The translations under genes and the position numbers were made by a program. 64,000 nt of DNA from Lelliottia sp. JS-SCA-14 (GTDB lineage: Bacteria > Pseudomonadota > Gammaproteobacteria > Enterobacterales > Enterobacteriaceae), in contig NZ_CP141606.1 in NCBI RefSeq assembly GCF_035593345.1, positions 4,402,001 to 4,466,000 of the forward strand, written 5' to 3'. The notes below the pieces were generated by a model, which was not told the DNA's origin, made no database searches, and saw only the letters and a program-made list of their open reading frames with translations. Below, piece by piece: positions 53,975 to 64,000 of this stretch. The number at the start of each line of letters is the position of its first letter. Positions within the stretch are counted from its first letter, which is position 1.

Positions 53975-55348
53975 GTGGATCACCTGCCGATTTTCTGTCA
54001 ATTACGCAACCGCGACTGCCTGCTGGTGGGCGGTGGCGATGTCGCTGAACGCAAAGCGCGCCTGCTGTTAGAGGCCGGAGCCCGACTGACGGTGAACGCC
54101 CTCGCCTTCGACCCGCAGTTTACCGTCTGGGCGCAGGAAGGAATGCTGACGCTGGTACAGGGCGAGTTCGACGAATCACTGCTCGACACCTGCTGGCTGA
54201 CCATCGCCGCGACGGATAATGACGCAGTGAACCAGCGCGTCAGCGATGCCTGCGAAACCCGCCGTATATTCTGCAACGTGGTCGATGCGCCGAAAGAAGC
54301 CAGCTTTATCATGCCGTCGATTATCGACCGCTCGCCGCTGATGGTGGCCGTGTCGTCCGGCGGGACCTCCCCGGTGCTGGCCCGTTTGCTGCGCGAAAAA
54401 CTGGAAGCGATTTTGCCTCAGCATCTTGGACAGGTCGCTCACTACGCGGGGCAGCTGCGTTCACGAGTGAAGAAAACTTTCGCCACCATGGGAGAACGCC
54501 GCCGTTTCTGGGAAAAATTCTTCGTCAACGATCGCCTGGCGCAGTCGCTGGCGAATCAGGATCAGAAAGCCATTGAAGAGAGCACCGAGCGTCTGCTGAC
54601 CGAGCCGCTGGACCATCGCGGTGAAGTGGTGCTGGTCGGCGCAGGGCCTGGAGATGCGGGGCTGTTGACCCTGAAGGGGCTGCAGCAGATCCAGCAGGCG
54701 GATATCGTGGTCTACGATCGCCTGGTCTCCGATGACATTATGAATCTGGTGCGCCGCGACGCCGATCGCGTCTTCGTCGGCAAACGCGCCGGATATCACT
54801 GCGTACCGCAGGAGGAGATCAACCAGATCCTGCTGCGCGAAGCGCAAAAAGGGAAACGTGTGGTGCGCCTCAAGGGCGGCGATCCCTTTATCTTTGGACG
54901 CGGCGGCGAAGAGCTGGAAACCCTGTGTAACGCGGGCATTCCTTTCTCCGTCGTTCCCGGTATTACGGCTGCATCTGGCTGCTCGGCCTACTCCGGTATT
55001 CCGCTGACACATCGTGATTACGCCCAGAGCGTACGCCTGGTGACGGGCCACCTGAAAACCGGCAGCGAGCTGGACTGGCATAACCTGGCCGCTGAAAAAC
55101 AGACGCTGGTGTTCTACATGGGGCTGAACCAGGCGGCGACCATTCAGGAAAAACTGCTAGAACACGGGATGCAAAGCGATATGCCGGTGGCGCTGGTGGA
55201 AAACGGCACCGCCATCAAACAGCGTGTCGTAAGCGGCGTGCTAACAGAATTGGGCGAACTGGCGCAGCAGGTCGAGAGCCCGGCGCTGATTATTGTCGGC
55301 CGCGTGGTCGAACTGCGCGAGAAGCTGAACTGGTTCTCAAACCATTAA
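53975..55348 (+). CDS. cysG: Sirohaem synthase CysG
   Basis: CysG is a trifunctional enzyme that turns uroporphyrinogen III into sirohaem, the cofactor of NirB and sulfite reductase. The 457-residue product has an N-terminal precorrin-2 dehydrogenase/ferrochelatase module ([20 protein letters not shown]) and a C-terminal methyltransferase ([34 protein letters not shown]). I start it at GTG 53975-53977, 7 bases after GAGAGG, which gives (M)[13 protein letters not shown] as in E. coli. Codons further upstream are not family-like. Confidence 0.96.
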   Translation: MDHLPIFCQLRNRDCLLVGGGDVAERKARLLLEAGARLTVNALAFDPQFTVWAQEGMLTLVQGEFDESLLDTCWLTIAATDNDAVNQRVSDACETRRIFCNVVDAPKEASFIMPSIIDRSPLMVAVSSGGTSPVLARLLREKLEAILPQHLGQVAHYAGQLRSRVKKTFATMGERRRFWEKFFVNDRLAQSLANQDQKAIEESTERLLTEPLDHRGEVVLVGAGPGDAGLLTLKGLQQIQQADIVVYDRLVSDDIMNLVRRDADRVFVGKRAGYHCVPQEEINQILLREAQKGKRVVRLKGGDPFIFGRGGEELETLCNAGIPFSVVPGITAASGCSAYSGIPLTHRDYAQSVRLVTGHLKTGSELDWHNLAAEKQTLVFYMGLNQAATIQEKLLEHGMQSDMPVALVENGTAIKQRVVSGVLTELGELAQQVESPALIIVGRVVELREKLNWFSNH

Positions 55349-55373
55349 TTTCTCTGCATAATCTCTCTTCAAA

Positions 55374-55397
55374 GAGTAGTCCTTAACTGGACTACTC
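55374..55397 (+). other. Inverted repeat after cysG
   Basis: GAGTAGTCC-TTAACT-GGACTACTC is a perfect 9-bp inverted repeat, 25 bases after the cysG stop and followed by CCGTC, with no T-run. It could be a 3'-end hairpin or a weak terminator of the nir-cysG transcript. Confidence 0.6.
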
Positions 55398-55497
55398 CCG
55401 TCTTACGCCTGCCGATAACATACCGCCTGCGCAATGGATTTTTCCATTATTCCCTCGTTGTACATCCAAAAGAAATGCTCCATTACAAGGAAAGTGT

Positions 55498-55671
55498 ATG
55501 TTTAAACTGGCAAAGGCCGCGGTTTTAGTGGGCCTGTTATCGACTTTGACGGCTTGCACCGGTCACGTTCAAAATACCAAAAACACCTGTAGCTACGACT
55601 ACTTCCTGCACCCGGCAATTTCGATCTCTAAAATGATCGGCGGTTGCGGCCCGGCGGCGGAACAGCCGTAA
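55498..55671 (+). CDS. yhfL: Small lipoprotein YhfL
   Basis: My translation from the ATG at 55498 gives 57 residues: MFKLAKAAVLVGLLSTLTAC, then TGHVQNTKNTCSYDYFLHP and AISISKMIGGCGPAAEQP. A lipobox (LTAC, with Cys20) follows a hydrophobic signal, so it is a predicted outer- or inner-membrane lipoprotein. The YDY..HPAISISK..GGCGP pattern matches E. coli YhfL. AAGGAAAG precedes the start. Function unknown. A terminator follows. Confidence 0.93.
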   Translation: MFKLAKAAVLVGLLSTLTACTGHVQNTKNTCSYDYFLHPAISISKMIGGCGPAAEQP

Positions 55672-55685
55672 GTCTTTTGCAGGTA

Positions 55686-55717
55686 GAAAAAAACCGGGAA
55701 ATTCCCGGTTTTTTTTA
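55686..55717 (+). terminator. Intrinsic terminator of yhfL
   Basis: AACCGGGA-AAT-TCCCGGTT is followed by eight T in a row, 15 bases after the yhfL stop. Confidence 0.92.
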
Positions 55718-55738
55718 TGGACGCTGTGCGGTTTTTTC

Positions 55739-55812
55739 GCCGGGTGGCGGCTACGCCTTACCCGGCCTACATATGTGTTTCGTAGGCCGGGTAAGCGCTA
55801 GCGCCACCCGGC
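55739..55812. repeat. Inverted REP pair between yhfL and trpS
   Basis: A forward REP (55739-55770) and an inverted REP (55782-55812) sharing the GCCGGGTGGCG core face each other across an 11-bp spacer. They sit between the yhfL terminator and the trpS stop. Confidence 0.92.
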
Positions 55813-55819
55813 AATAGCA

Positions 55820-56824
55820 TTAAGGCTTACCCACAAACCCAATCGCCTGATACACCGCTTTCAGGGTTTCAGACGCACGTGCACTCGCTTTGTCCGCGCC
55901 GTCACGCATCACCTGGTTCAGGAAGGCTTCGTCATTACGGAAACGGTGATAGCGCTCCTGCAGGTCGGTCAGCATGCCGGAAACGGCGTCAGCCACTTCC
56001 CCCTTCAGATGACCATACATTTTGCCTTCGAAGTGCTGCTCGAGCTCAGGAATGCTCTGCCCGGTGACGCCGGAGAGGATATCCAGCAGGTTGGAGACAC
56101 CCGCTTTGTTCTGCACGTCGTAGCGCACGACAGGCGGCTCGTCGGAGTCGGTCACCGCACGCTTGAGCTTTTTAACCACCGCTTTCGGATCTTCCAGCAG
56201 GCCGATCACGTTGTTGCGGTTATCGTCAGACTTAGACATCTTCTTGGTCGGCTCAAGCAGGGACATCACGCGCGCGCCGGATTTCGGAATGAACGGCTCA
56301 GGCACTTTGAAGATATCGCCATAAATGGCGTTGAAGCGCTGGGCGATATCGCGGCTCAGCTCAAGGTGCTGTTTCTGGTCTTCACCCACCGGCACCTGGT
56401 TGGTCTGATACAGCAGAATGTCAGCCGCCATCAGCACCGGGTAGTCAAACAGACCGGCGTTGATGTTTTCGGAGTAGCGTGCGGATTTGTCTTTGAACTG
56501 AGTCATACGGCTCAGCTCACCGAAATAGGTGTAGCAGTTCAGCGCCCAGCCCAGCTGAGCATGTTCCGGCACATGAGACTGTACGAAGATGGTGCTTTTC
56601 TCAGGATCGATACCGCAGGCCAGGTACAGCGCCAGCGTATCCAGCGTCGCTTTGCGCAGTTTCTCAGGATCCTGACGCGCAGTAATCGCGTGTAAATCCA
56701 CGATGCAGTAGATGCAGTGATAATCATCCTGCATGTTGACCCACTGACGTAACGCACCCATGTAGTTACCAATGGTCAATTCACCTGAAGGCTGTGCGCC
56801 ACTAAATACGATGGGCTTAGTCAT
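55820..56824 (-). CDS. trpS: Tryptophanyl-tRNA synthetase
   Basis: TrpS is the class I synthetase that charges tRNA-Trp. The 334-residue product has the HIGH-equivalent TIGN ([13 protein letters not shown], about 11-23) and the KMSKS loop (about 195-199). I start it at [14 protein letters not shown] (56822-56824), which overlaps the gph end by 8 bases. The upstream open codons belong to gph. It is the last gene of the dam superoperon. Confidence 0.97.
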   Translation of the reverse strand: MTKPIVFSGAQPSGELTIGNYMGALRQWVNMQDDYHCIYCIVDLHAITARQDPEKLRKATLDTLALYLACGIDPEKSTIFVQSHVPEHAQLGWALNCYTYFGELSRMTQFKDKSARYSENINAGLFDYPVLMAADILLYQTNQVPVGEDQKQHLELSRDIAQRFNAIYGDIFKVPEPFIPKSGARVMSLLEPTKKMSKSDDNRNNVIGLLEDPKAVVKKLKRAVTDSDEPPVVRYDVQNKAGVSNLLDILSGVTGQSIPELEQHFEGKMYGHLKGEVADAVSGMLTDLQERYHRFRNDEAFLNQVMRDGADKASARASETLKAVYQAIGFVGKP

Positions 56825-57578
56825 TTTTCGATTCCTGATGTTCACTGTGCGAAAGCCCGAGTGCGGGCAGTAAATCTTTGAAGTGATCGAACACCACGTC
56901 CGGCTCACTCAGCGTGATGGCTTCCCCGTAGTTGTAGCCGTAGGTTAGGCCGACGGAAGGAGACCCTGCCGCTTTGGCCGCCAGAATATCATTACGCGAA
57001 TCGCCGACAAAGAGCAGCTGTTCAGGCGTTAATGACAGTTTTCCGGCCACCAGTAAGATCGGTTCCGGGTGCGGCTTTTTGTTCTGGACGTCATCGCCAC
57101 CGACGATCACGGAGAAGTACTTCGCGATGTCGAGCGCTTCAAGCAGCGGGGCGACAAACGGCGTTGGTTTGTTGGTCACCAGCGCCAGCGGCATACCGCT
57201 GGAATGCAAGGCGCTAAGGGTTTCGACCACGTCCGGGAACAGGAAACTGCCCTCTTCCACCGTCTCTTCATAGTAACGGTTGAACAACTTACGCAGGACG
57301 CGCAGCTGTTCATCCTGCGGGATATCCGCATGATCAACGCCGGGTTTGCCCTGCGCAGAGCGCAAAATCGCCCGCTCCTGACGCGCCCAGGTCAGGGCAC
57401 GTTCCATCAGCACGTCTGCGCCGTTACCGATCCAGGTCACCACGCGTTCTTCACCAGCGACCGGCAGTTCCAGCGCATACAGCGCCTGATCCACGGCGCT
57501 GGTTAAACCTGGCGCGCTGTCTACCAGCGTACCATCGAGGTCAAACGCCACACCCCGAATTGCCTGCAACTTATTCAT
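56817..57578 (-). CDS. gph: Phosphoglycolate phosphatase
   Basis: Gph is an HAD-family enzyme that removes phosphate from 2-phosphoglycolate, formed during DNA repair. The 253-residue product has motif [13 protein letters not shown] (about 12-23), motif II LVTNK and motif [19 protein letters not shown]. It lies between rpe and trpS with overlaps of 8 bases at each end. Confidence 0.96.
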   Translation of the reverse strand: MNKLQAIRGVAFDLDGTLVDSAPGLTSAVDQALYALELPVAGEERVVTWIGNGADVLMERALTWARQERAILRSAQGKPGVDHADIPQDEQLRVLRKLFNRYYEETVEEGSFLFPDVVETLSALHSSGMPLALVTNKPTPFVAPLLEALDIAKYFSVIVGGDDVQNKKPHPEPILLVAGKLSLTPEQLLFVGDSRNDILAAKAAGSPSVGLTYGYNYGEAITLSEPDVVFDHFKDLLPALGLSHSEHQESKND

Positions 57579-58248
57579 GACTTACCTTTGCCAGTTCACC
57601 GCGCATTTCATCGATGACTTTTTTGTAATCGGGTTGGCCGAAAATCGCTGAGCCGGCCACGAACATATCCGCGCCCGCTGCCGCGATTTCGCCGATATTG
57701 TCCACCTTCACGCCGCCATCCACTTCCAGGCGAATGTCATACCCAGACACATCAATACGACGGCGCACTTCGCGCAGTTTCTCCAGCGTCTGAGGAATGA
57801 AGGACTGGCCGCCGAAGCCTGGGTTCACGGACATCAGCAGGATCACATCGAGCTTATCCATTACGTAATCGAGATAGCTGAGCGGGGTCGCCGGGTTAAA
57901 CACCAGGCCCGCTTTACAGCCGCTTTCTTTAATCAGCTGCAGCGTGCGATCGACGTGCTCGGAGGCTTCGGGATGGAAGGTAATGATGCTGGCACCGGCT
58001 GAGGCAAAATCCGGGACGATGCGATCGACCGGCTTCACCATCAGGTGAACGTCAATCGGAGCGGTGATGCCATAGTTACGTAGCGCTTTCAGGACCATCG
58101 GGCCGATGGTCAGGTTAGGCACGTAGTGGTTGTCCATCACGTCGAAGTGGACCACATCCGCGCCCGCGGCTAACGCTTTGGCCGTGTCTTCACCCAGGCG
58201 GGCAAAATCGGCCGACAGAATTGAGGGAGCAATCAAAAACTGTTTCAT
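57571..58248 (-). CDS. rpe: Ribulose-phosphate 3-epimerase
   Basis: Rpe interconverts ribulose-5-phosphate and xylulose-5-phosphate in the pentose phosphate pathway. The 225-residue product has the TIM-barrel motifs [27 protein letters not shown] with metal-binding His/Asp, and [11 protein letters not shown]. The start at 58246-58248 is 6 bases from GGAG; another ATG two codons earlier is too close to the ribosome site. It is in the dam-rpe-gph-trpS operon. Confidence 0.97.
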   Translation of the reverse strand: MKQFLIAPSILSADFARLGEDTAKALAAGADVVHFDVMDNHYVPNLTIGPMVLKALRNYGITAPIDVHLMVKPVDRIVPDFASAGASIITFHPEASEHVDRTLQLIKESGCKAGLVFNPATPLSYLDYVMDKLDVILLMSVNPGFGGQSFIPQTLEKLREVRRRIDVSGYDIRLEVDGGVKVDNIGEIAAAGADMFVAGSAIFGQPDYKKVIDEMRGELAKVSHE

Positions 58249-58289
58249 CCGCATCTCCTTGAAATGTAGTTACCGGCGGGCGAAACGGC

Positions 58290-59105
58290 TCAGGGGCGAT
58301 AAAGCGCCAGCAGTTCGTCCACCTTTTTACGCGTGCCGCCGTTGCTGCTGATGCTGCGCCGCACTTTAAGCTGAATACGATCGTTCGCCGCTTTGTACCA
58401 CTCGCGGGTATCCGGCGTGTCGTGGTTCGAAATTAACACCGTGATTTGCTTACTGACCAGCTTTTCCGCCATTTCTGCCAGATGCGCCTGCTCTTTCGGG
58501 CTGAAGCTGTTGGTGTGATAGGCGGTGAAGTTCGCGGTCGCCGAGAGCGGGGCGTACGGCGGATCGCAATAGACCACGGAGTCCGCGTTGGCCATTTCCA
58601 TGCACTTCTCATAAGAGATGCAGTGGAATTCCGCTTTCTGCGCTTTTTCGGCGAAGTGCTGCAACTCGGCCAGCGGGAAGTATGGGCGCTTGTAGCGACC
58701 AAACGGCACGTTGAACTCACCCTTCAGGTTGTACCGGCACAGGCCATTGTAGCCATGACGATTCAGATACAGGAACAACTGCGCCCGGCGGAAAGTATCC
58801 GTGCTCTGGTTAAACTCGGCGCGATACTGATAGTAAGCGTCCGGGTTGTTGTTCTCTGGGGTAAAGAGTTCACGCGCCGCATCGATGTACTCATCGGTCT
58901 GAGTCTTGACGATATTGTAGAGGGTAATGAGATCGCTGTTGATATCCGCGAGGATATAGCGAGAAAAGTCGGTGTTCAGGAACACCGACCCAGCGCCCAC
59001 GAAGGGCTCGATAAGACACTCGCCTTTCGGCAGGTGTTTATTAATGTCGTCGAGCAGGGGGTATTTCCCCCCTGCCCATTTTAGAAAAGCGCGATTTTTT
59101 TTCAT
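58290..59105 (-). CDS. dam: DNA adenine methyltransferase Dam
   Basis: Dam methylates adenine in GATC sites, directing mismatch repair and initiation timing. The 271-residue product has motif I FVGAGSVFLNTDF (about 35-47) for S-adenosylmethionine binding and the catalytic DPPY in VVYCDPPYAPLSATANF (about 181-184). It begins MKKNRAFLKWAGGKYPLL. It is followed by rpe and preceded by damX. Confidence 0.98.
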   Translation of the reverse strand: MKKNRAFLKWAGGKYPLLDDINKHLPKGECLIEPFVGAGSVFLNTDFSRYILADINSDLITLYNIVKTQTDEYIDAARELFTPENNNPDAYYQYRAEFNQSTDTFRRAQLFLYLNRHGYNGLCRYNLKGEFNVPFGRYKRPYFPLAELQHFAEKAQKAEFHCISYEKCMEMANADSVVYCDPPYAPLSATANFTAYHTNSFSPKEQAHLAEMAEKLVSKQITVLISNHDTPDTREWYKAANDRIQLKVRRSISSNGGTRKKVDELLALYRP

Positions 59106-59172
59106 GCTGACTAACTGATTACACCTTCTCCGGCTGTGGAAAAAGCTCCGACAGCATCCTGCGCTTTAACCA

Positions 59173-60465
59173 TTACTTCAAATCAGCCTGAACCTGATGA
59201 ATCGGTTTCGCCCACGGGTTTTTTGCCTGAACATCCGCAGGTAACGTCGCTACTGCGCGCTTCGCTTCGTCTTTAGAGGCGTACACGCCGCTTACCAGCA
59301 CATACCAGGGTTGTCCGTTACGGGTCGTCTGATAAACCACATAGTTTTTCAGATTAGATTTCTTCGCCCAGCCGTTCAAGTTGTCGTAGCTCGACGAGCT
59401 GCTCAACTGAAGCGTGTAGTTGCTGGATGGCGCAGATTTCAGTGAACCGACGTTGCCCGCCGTTTTACCGGCTGTCGCCGCGCTGGCCGTTGCCGTCGCC
59501 GCTGGTGCGGTGGTCGCTGCTGGCGCGGTTGTCGTGGCTTTCGGAGCCGTCGTGGTCGCAGCAGGCGCTTTCACGGCTGCGGTTTCGGTCTGCTTAGGCT
59601 GAGCAACAGGTTTGGTTTCTGGTGCTTTCGCGACCGCCTGCGGTTTGGTTTCACGCTTCGGCTCAATCACAGCCTGTTTGCGTTCCTGACGCGGCGCGGT
59701 TTGGGTCTGAGTCTGACGCGGTTTGGTTTCCGTTGCTGCGGTTTGCGGTTGTGCCGCACCGCCGCGAATCGGAGCCACGGTTGCAGGCTCGGTTGGCAGC
59801 GTGGAGCTAGCCACCACGTTGTTCACCTGATCCTGGCTCTGAGGCTGAGTCAATGCGTTGTTCAGATCGCCCTGAACTTCAACACGCTGCTGGCCTTCAG
59901 GCGCGGCAGGAGCCTGGCCCTGAGTTGGCGTCGAGGAAACCGGCGGCAAGGAGACATCCTGCGGCGCATTAGCGGTCTGACCCGCAGTCTGCTCAGCAGA
60001 AGTCGTACCCGGCGCAGGCTGCGCGCCATTGGCCTGATCGGCAGCATCATTCCCCGAAAGACTAATGCTCTTTTCGGCGGAAGGTGTCTGCTCAGTGGAA
60101 TTTGTTGACGGTGCTTTAAGCGCGGAACCGATGCCGATGATCAACAGCAGCAGAACAAACACGCCAAGGCCCATCATGATGTACTGACGGGAAGCCGGTT
60201 TTTTGGCTACCGCTTTACGTTTGCGCGGGCGACGCTCTACAGGCTCTTCGTCCATTGAATCTTCTTCGGACTCATAACCCTCTTCTTCTTCTCGCTCATC
60301 ACGCGCATTGCGGCTACGTGACGGACGACGATCGTCTGCATCCAGGTCAACATCGTCAAAGTTGATCTGCGGCTCGTTATCACGTTCTGAAGATTGACGA
60401 GAACGACCAGTACGACGATCGCTGGGATCGGGTTTCAGCTCGTCTTCTGGTTTGAATTCATCCAT
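59173..60465 (-). CDS. damX: Cell-division SPOR-domain protein DamX
   Basis: DamX is an inner-membrane protein that is recruited to the septal ring through its SPOR domain, which binds denuded glycan. The 430-residue product has an acidic cytoplasmic N-terminus, one membrane helix (about 94-115), a long Gln/Thr/Ala/Pro-rich periplasmic linker, and the C-terminal SPOR domain (about 350-427, with [20 protein letters not shown]). It follows aroB and precedes dam in the same operon. Confidence 0.95.
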   Translation of the reverse strand: MDEFKPEDELKPDPSDRRTGRSRQSSERDNEPQINFDDVDLDADDRRPSRSRNARDEREEEEGYESEEDSMDEEPVERRPRKRKAVAKKPASRQYIMMGLGVFVLLLLIIGIGSALKAPSTNSTEQTPSAEKSISLSGNDAADQANGAQPAPGTTSAEQTAGQTANAPQDVSLPPVSSTPTQGQAPAAPEGQQRVEVQGDLNNALTQPQSQDQVNNVVASSTLPTEPATVAPIRGGAAQPQTAATETKPRQTQTQTAPRQERKQAVIEPKRETKPQAVAKAPETKPVAQPKQTETAAVKAPAATTTAPKATTTAPAATTAPAATATASAATAGKTAGNVGSLKSAPSSNYTLQLSSSSSYDNLNGWAKKSNLKNYVVYQTTRNGQPWYVLVSGVYASKDEAKRAVATLPADVQAKNPWAKPIHQVQADLK

Positions 60466-60557
60466 TTAACACCCCACTCAAAGGCTCATGCTTACGACGT
60501 TGCATTGCACCTGAATCTAAATAGCTACCTTTGACAGTAGCCAGACCTTTCTAGTTG

Positions 60558-61646
60558 TTACGCCTGCTGGCAATCAGCAATCGCGCCAAGAACCACTTCG
60601 TGCGACACTCCGCCGCGCATTTCACTCTTCCCTATTGCCAGCGGGAGAATCAACCGCATCTCGCCAGCCAATACTTTTTTATCACGCATCATGTGGGGTA
60701 AATACGCCTGCGAAGACATTTCGCGTGGTCCCGTCACCGGTAAACCCGCGCGCTCCAGCAGCGTGATGATACGTTGAGTCTCTTCTTTGGTGAACTGACC
60801 CAAACGTTCGGAGGTGCGAGCAGCCATCACCATGCCTGCAGCGACCGCTTCGCCGTGAAGCCAGTTGCCGTAGCCCATTTCGGCTTCAATCGCGTGCCCG
60901 AACGTATGCCCCAGATTCAGTAAAGCACGTAAGCCGGTTTCCCGCTCGTCTGCTGCGACGACTTCTGCTTTCAGATCACAACAACGGCGGATGCAGTACG
61001 CCAGTGCCTGACCGTCGAGGTTCAGCAGCGCATCCATATTCTTTTCCAGCCAGGCGAAGAACTCACCGTCCAGAATAATGCCGTATTTGATCACTTCTGC
61101 CAGCCCGGAGGCCAGCTCGCGTTTTGGCAGGGTTTTCAGACAGTCGAGATCCACCACCACCGAAGCCGGCTGGTAGAACGCGCCAATCATGTTTTTGCCA
61201 AGCGGGTGATTGACGGCCGTTTTGCCGCCAACAGAGGAATCGACTTGCGATAATAGCGTGGTAGGAATTTGAATAAAACGAACACCACGCTGATAACTTG
61301 CCGCGGCAAAACCCGTTAGATCGCCAACAACACCACCGCCTAAGGCAAGGAGTGTCGTATCGCGACCATGCGGTTTTTGCAGTAATGCGGTAAAGACGGT
61401 ATCGAGTACCGCCAGGCTTTTATACTGCTCGCCATCAGGCAGAATCACACTGTCGACCTTCACACCTGCCTGTTCCAGCAGATGACGAATCTTGTCGAGA
61501 TAAAGCGGAGCCAAAGTCTCGTTGGTGACAAGCATAGCCTGATCACCCGCTTTCAGTGGTAAGAAGGAAGCTGGATCGTTAAACAAGCCAGCCGCGATGG
61601 TGATAGGGTAACTACGTTCCCCGAGAGTAACTGTAATCCTCTCCAT
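60558..61646 (-). CDS. aroB: 3-dehydroquinate synthase
   Basis: AroB catalyses the second step of the shikimate pathway, converting DAHP to 3-dehydroquinate with NAD and zinc. The 362-residue product has [19 protein letters not shown] (about 103-121) and the metal-binding His residues in [10 protein letters not shown] and [11 protein letters not shown]. It lies 57 bases after aroK and 92 bases before damX. Confidence 0.98.
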   Translation of the reverse strand: MERITVTLGERSYPITIAAGLFNDPASFLPLKAGDQAMLVTNETLAPLYLDKIRHLLEQAGVKVDSVILPDGEQYKSLAVLDTVFTALLQKPHGRDTTLLALGGGVVGDLTGFAAASYQRGVRFIQIPTTLLSQVDSSVGGKTAVNHPLGKNMIGAFYQPASVVVDLDCLKTLPKRELASGLAEVIKYGIILDGEFFAWLEKNMDALLNLDGQALAYCIRRCCDLKAEVVAADERETGLRALLNLGHTFGHAIEAEMGYGNWLHGEAVAAGMVMAARTSERLGQFTKEETQRIITLLERAGLPVTGPREMSSQAYLPHMMRDKKVLAGEMRLILPLAIGKSEMRGGVSHEVVLGAIADCQQA

Positions 61647-61703
61647 GACGCGACATCCACCTTAAATGCTTATACCCGTGGGCGAGTGTATATAAAGCCA
61701 GAA

Positions 61704-62225
61704 TCAGTTGCTTTCCAGCATATGAATAATCTGGTTTGCAACCACTTTAGCGCTCTGATCGTCGGTACGAATGGTCACATCCGCAATCTCTTCGTACAGT
61801 GGATTGCGTTCACCGGCTAATGCTTCCAGAACTTCACGTGGAGGCGTTTCAACTTGCAGTAACGGGCGCTTTTTATCGCGCTGCGTACGTGCCAGCTGTT
61901 TTTCGATGGTCGTCTCAAGATAGACCACAACGCCGCGGGCGGAGAGACGGTTACGAGTTTCGCGAGATTTTACAGAACCGCCGCCCGTTGCCAGTACGAT
62001 GCCCTGTTTTTCCGTAAGTTCATTGATAACTTTTTCTTCACGGTCACGGAAACCTTCTTCGCCTTCTACATCGAAGACCCAGCCCACATCAGCTCCGGTT
62101 CGTTTCTCAATCTCTTGATCAGAATCGTAAAATTCCATATTGAGTTGTTGAGCCAACTGGCGCCCAATAGTGCTTTTGCCGGCACCCATAGGCCCAACCA
62201 GAAAGATATTGCGTTTCTCTGCCAT
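61704..62225 (-). CDS. aroK: Shikimate kinase I
   Basis: AroK phosphorylates shikimate at the 3-hydroxyl. The 173-residue product has the P-loop [11 protein letters not shown] (about 11-21), the substrate-binding [11 protein letters not shown] and the LATGGGSVK motif. I start it at [14 protein letters not shown] (62223-62225); codons further upstream form an open frame but lack similarity to the family. It is the first gene of aroK-aroB-damX-dam-rpe-gph-trpS. Confidence 0.97.
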   Translation of the reverse strand: MAEKRNIFLVGPMGAGKSTIGRQLAQQLNMEFYDSDQEIEKRTGADVGWVFDVEGEEGFRDREEKVINELTEKQGIVLATGGGSVKSRETRNRLSARGVVVYLETTIEKQLARTQRDKKRPLLQVETPPREVLEALAGERNPLYEEIADVTIRTDDQSAKVVANQIIHMLESN

Positions 62226-62522
62226 TTTTTCGGTACTACTAAGACTATTCGTTAATGGTAATCCCCGCTGCGCAGACACTCAGCGTAGCAGGACATGAAC
62301 TGAAACCTCATATGCGATAGTGCGAGAGTCAGACTAAAAATTATCTCAGTAGTCCTGCTTGTTTGGCAACTGATTAAATCACCACGCCAGATGCTTAAAG
62401 CAACAAGAGGTAAGATTAGGAGAAGCTGAAACTCAAATCGGTACTCCTTGTATGCTAATTCATGCCTCACGTCAAACATCTGCAACAAACTGGATGCAAA
62501 ATCCTCGCGGGGATCGTTTCCA
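62226..62522 (-). promoter_or_regulatory. hofQ-aroK intergenic region with a candidate aroK promoter
   Basis: These 297 AT-rich bases hold no gene I can support. A candidate promoter reads TTGCCA (62364-62369), an 18-bp spacer and GATAAT (62340-62345), about 115 bases before aroK. A short ATCC-CGCG-GGAT hairpin lies near 62503-62516 just after hofQ and may end that transcript. Confidence 0.55.
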
Positions 62523-63764
62523 TTATTGAATGCTAATCAGACGCGGCGTGATGAATACCACCAGCTCGCGCCGCTCATTATCCTTGCCATCGTGGCGAAA
62601 GAGTTGCCCCACCCAGGGAATTCGCCCAAGTCCCGGAATCGCGTCACTGCCCGTTTTATTCTTTTGCGAGAAAATTCCGCCCAGCGCCAGCGTTTCACCG
62701 CTTTTGACTTCCACCTGCGTTTCAATTTCTTGTTTATCTATCGCCAGCGTTTCGCCATCTGCCTGCTGTAAAACCTGGCCCGGCATGTTTTCGCTGATGT
62801 GCAGTTTGAGTCGCACCCGGCCATTTGGCAGAACCACGGGCGTCACTTCCATTCCCAGAACCGCCTCTTTGAACTCCACGGAGGTCGCCCCGCTTTCGCC
62901 GCTGGACACCTGATACGGAATTTCACTGCCCTGCTTGATGCTGGCGGGCTGCATATGCGACGCCAACAGCCGCGGGCTGGCGATGATCTCAAGCTGCTGC
63001 TTTTGCTCAAGCGCCGAGAGCTCCAGATCTAACAGTCGCCCGTTGATCCGCCCGATGTTGAACCCGACGTGGCTGGTGGCATCCGCAACGGAAACATCCG
63101 CCCCCAGCGTGGTGATCTGCCCGGGCGAGCCCGCGCTGCTCGCCTCGGCCAGATTCCATTTCACCCCCAGCTCTCGCAGACTTTTTTCATTAATCGTCAC
63201 GATATGCGCCGCCAGCTCCACCTGCGCCACAGGGAGATCCATCTGCTCGGCCCAGTGCTGCAGACTGTCCAGCACGCCGGGGATATCACACACCAGCAGG
63301 CGGTTAGTGCGTTTATCGACGGAGAGACTCCCCTTAGGACTGAGCTGTTTTTCTGCGGCTTTTTGTAGCTCGGTCGCATCGGCATAGGCGAAAGAGAGCG
63401 CACGTGAGGCCAGCGGCACATTCAGTTTCTGCCGGGTTTGCTCTTCTTCTTTTTGCGACTGCTGCTCCCGCGCCCACGTGGCCGTATTGATATAGAAAAT
63501 GCCACCCTCTTCCCGCAGCACCAGCCCGGCGCTGTTGGTAACGATTTGCAGCGCCTGCCGCCATGGAACACGCGTCAGATGCAGAGACAGCGAGCCGGTG
63601 ACATCGGGTGAGACAATCAGATTTCGATTCTCAAGCTCCACCAGGGACTGCAAAATTTGAACAACGGGTACGTCATCCACCGCCAGGGTGACGGGTTTTG
63701 GCGCGACGGCCCATGTCGGCATGCTGAGTATCATCAACAGGACGATTCGACTGACTATTTTCAT
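62523..63764 (-). CDS. hofQ: DNA-uptake secretin HofQ
   Basis: HofQ is the outer-membrane secretin of the HofMNOPQ set, homologous to PilQ/ComE. E. coli needs it for using DNA as a nutrient. The 413-residue product has a signal peptide (about 1-23, MKIVSRIVLLMILSMPTWAV), an AMIN/N-domain region, and the C-terminal secretin domain. The secretin domain ends in the signature PWVGQLF...ELVVFITPRLI. The ATG at 63762-63764 follows GAGAGGGA. The gene overlaps the hofP end by 92 bases. Confidence 0.94.
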   Translation of the reverse strand: MKIVSRIVLLMILSMPTWAVAPKPVTLAVDDVPVVQILQSLVELENRNLIVSPDVTGSLSLHLTRVPWRQALQIVTNSAGLVLREEGGIFYINTATWAREQQSQKEEEQTRQKLNVPLASRALSFAYADATELQKAAEKQLSPKGSLSVDKRTNRLLVCDIPGVLDSLQHWAEQMDLPVAQVELAAHIVTINEKSLRELGVKWNLAEASSAGSPGQITTLGADVSVADATSHVGFNIGRINGRLLDLELSALEQKQQLEIIASPRLLASHMQPASIKQGSEIPYQVSSGESGATSVEFKEAVLGMEVTPVVLPNGRVRLKLHISENMPGQVLQQADGETLAIDKQEIETQVEVKSGETLALGGIFSQKNKTGSDAIPGLGRIPWVGQLFRHDGKDNERRELVVFITPRLISIQ

Positions 63765-64000
63765 GCTTCGTTCCCTCTCGTGGCCATCGCCACTCTTTCG
63801 GCTCGCATCCTTCGCCGAGCCCGATAACCATTTCCGTTTCATTAACAGCCAGCACCTGCCAGCCCGCTGGCAGCCGCTCTTCCAGCCGGACACGATGCCA
63901 GCGCTGCTGTTCATCTTTGACCATGCCTACGGCGCTGCCGCCCTTGAGCATTCCCTGATACCGCCACTGGCCGAGCGCGCCTGTTGCGCAGCGGTCGTCC
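63673..64000 (-). CDS. hofP: HofP family protein, 5'-truncated by the window edge
   Basis: HofP is a PilP-like small periplasmic protein of the hof DNA-uptake genes. The reading frame is open to the right edge and contains LGQWRYQGMLKGGSAVG and EGCEPKEWRW, which match HofP. About 108 C-terminal codons are visible; the signal peptide and start lie beyond the window. It ends inside hofQ (overlap of 92 bases). Confidence 0.87.
   Translation of the reverse strand, partial: DDRCATGALGQWRYQGMLKGGSAVGMVKDEQQRWHRVRLEERLPAGWQVLAVNETEMVIGLGEGCEPKEWRWPREGTKHENSQSNRPVDDTQHADMGRRAKTRHPGGG

Overview
This window is chromosomal DNA from a member of the Enterobacteriaceae. Its backbone follows the Escherichia coli 72-76 min order gene for gene (trkA-mscL-arfA-zntR-yhdN-alpha/spc/S10 ribosomal operons-bfr-bfd-tuf-fusA-rpsG-rpsL-tusBCD-yheO-fkpA-slyX-slyD-kefBG-yheS ... 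yheT-yheU-prkB-yhfA-crp-yhfK-argD-pabA-fic-yhfG-ppiA-tsgA-nirBD-cysG-yhfL-trpS-gph-rpe-dam-damX-aroB-aroK-hofQ-hofP). It is not E. coli itself. A complete malonate decarboxylase cluster lies between yheS and yheT, a cytosine deaminase gene lies between tsgA and nirB, and chiA, nirC and the yhfM-Z block are absent. GC-rich REP elements and these differences suggest an Enterobacter/Leclercia/Lelliottia/Klebsiella-type genome; the sequence alone does not let me name the species.

Layout: 1-1750 holds the end of trkA, the mechanosensitive channel mscL, the ribosome-rescue factor arfA, the zinc regulator zntR and yhdN. From 1788 to 15700, almost all on the minus strand, are the alpha operon (rpsM-K-D-rpoA-rplQ), the spc operon (rplN to rpmJ with secY) and the S10 operon (rpsJ to rpsQ), each with a recognisable leader, promoter or terminator. 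15877-17077 carries a minimal prepilin peptidase and the iron-storage pair bfr/bfd. 17211-21767 is the str operon (rpsL-rpsG-fusA-tuf). 21789-28308 holds the tusBCD tRNA-thiolation genes, yheO, fkpA, slyX, slyD, yheV and the KefGB potassium efflux system. 28430-31281 has the ABC-F protein yheS and the LysR regulator mdcR.

The main accessory block is 30349-38575: mdcR and mdcABCDEFGH, which encode an acyl-carrier-type malonate decarboxylase, the enzymes that make and load its prosthetic group, and a malonate carrier. A four-copy 52-bp tandem REP array closes the block on the mdcR/mdcH side. From 38854 the backbone resumes with yheTU-prkB, yhfA, crp, yhfK, argD, pabA, the fic/yhfG pair, ppiA and tsgA. 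Then come codA, the NADH nitrite reductase nirBD under a textbook FNR/NarL promoter, cysG for its sirohaem, the lipoprotein yhfL, trpS-gph-rpe-dam-damX-aroB-aroK, and the DNA-uptake secretin genes hofQ and hofP, the latter running off the window.

Most of the window is ordinary core genome and I found no clear evidence of an undescribed defence or mobile system. The points most worth a second look are the mdc insertion with its candidate control sites and internal stem-loop, the REP architecture at convergent gene junctions, the degenerate Fic motif with its small partner YhfG, the loss of nirC, and the orphan one-domain prepilin peptidase.
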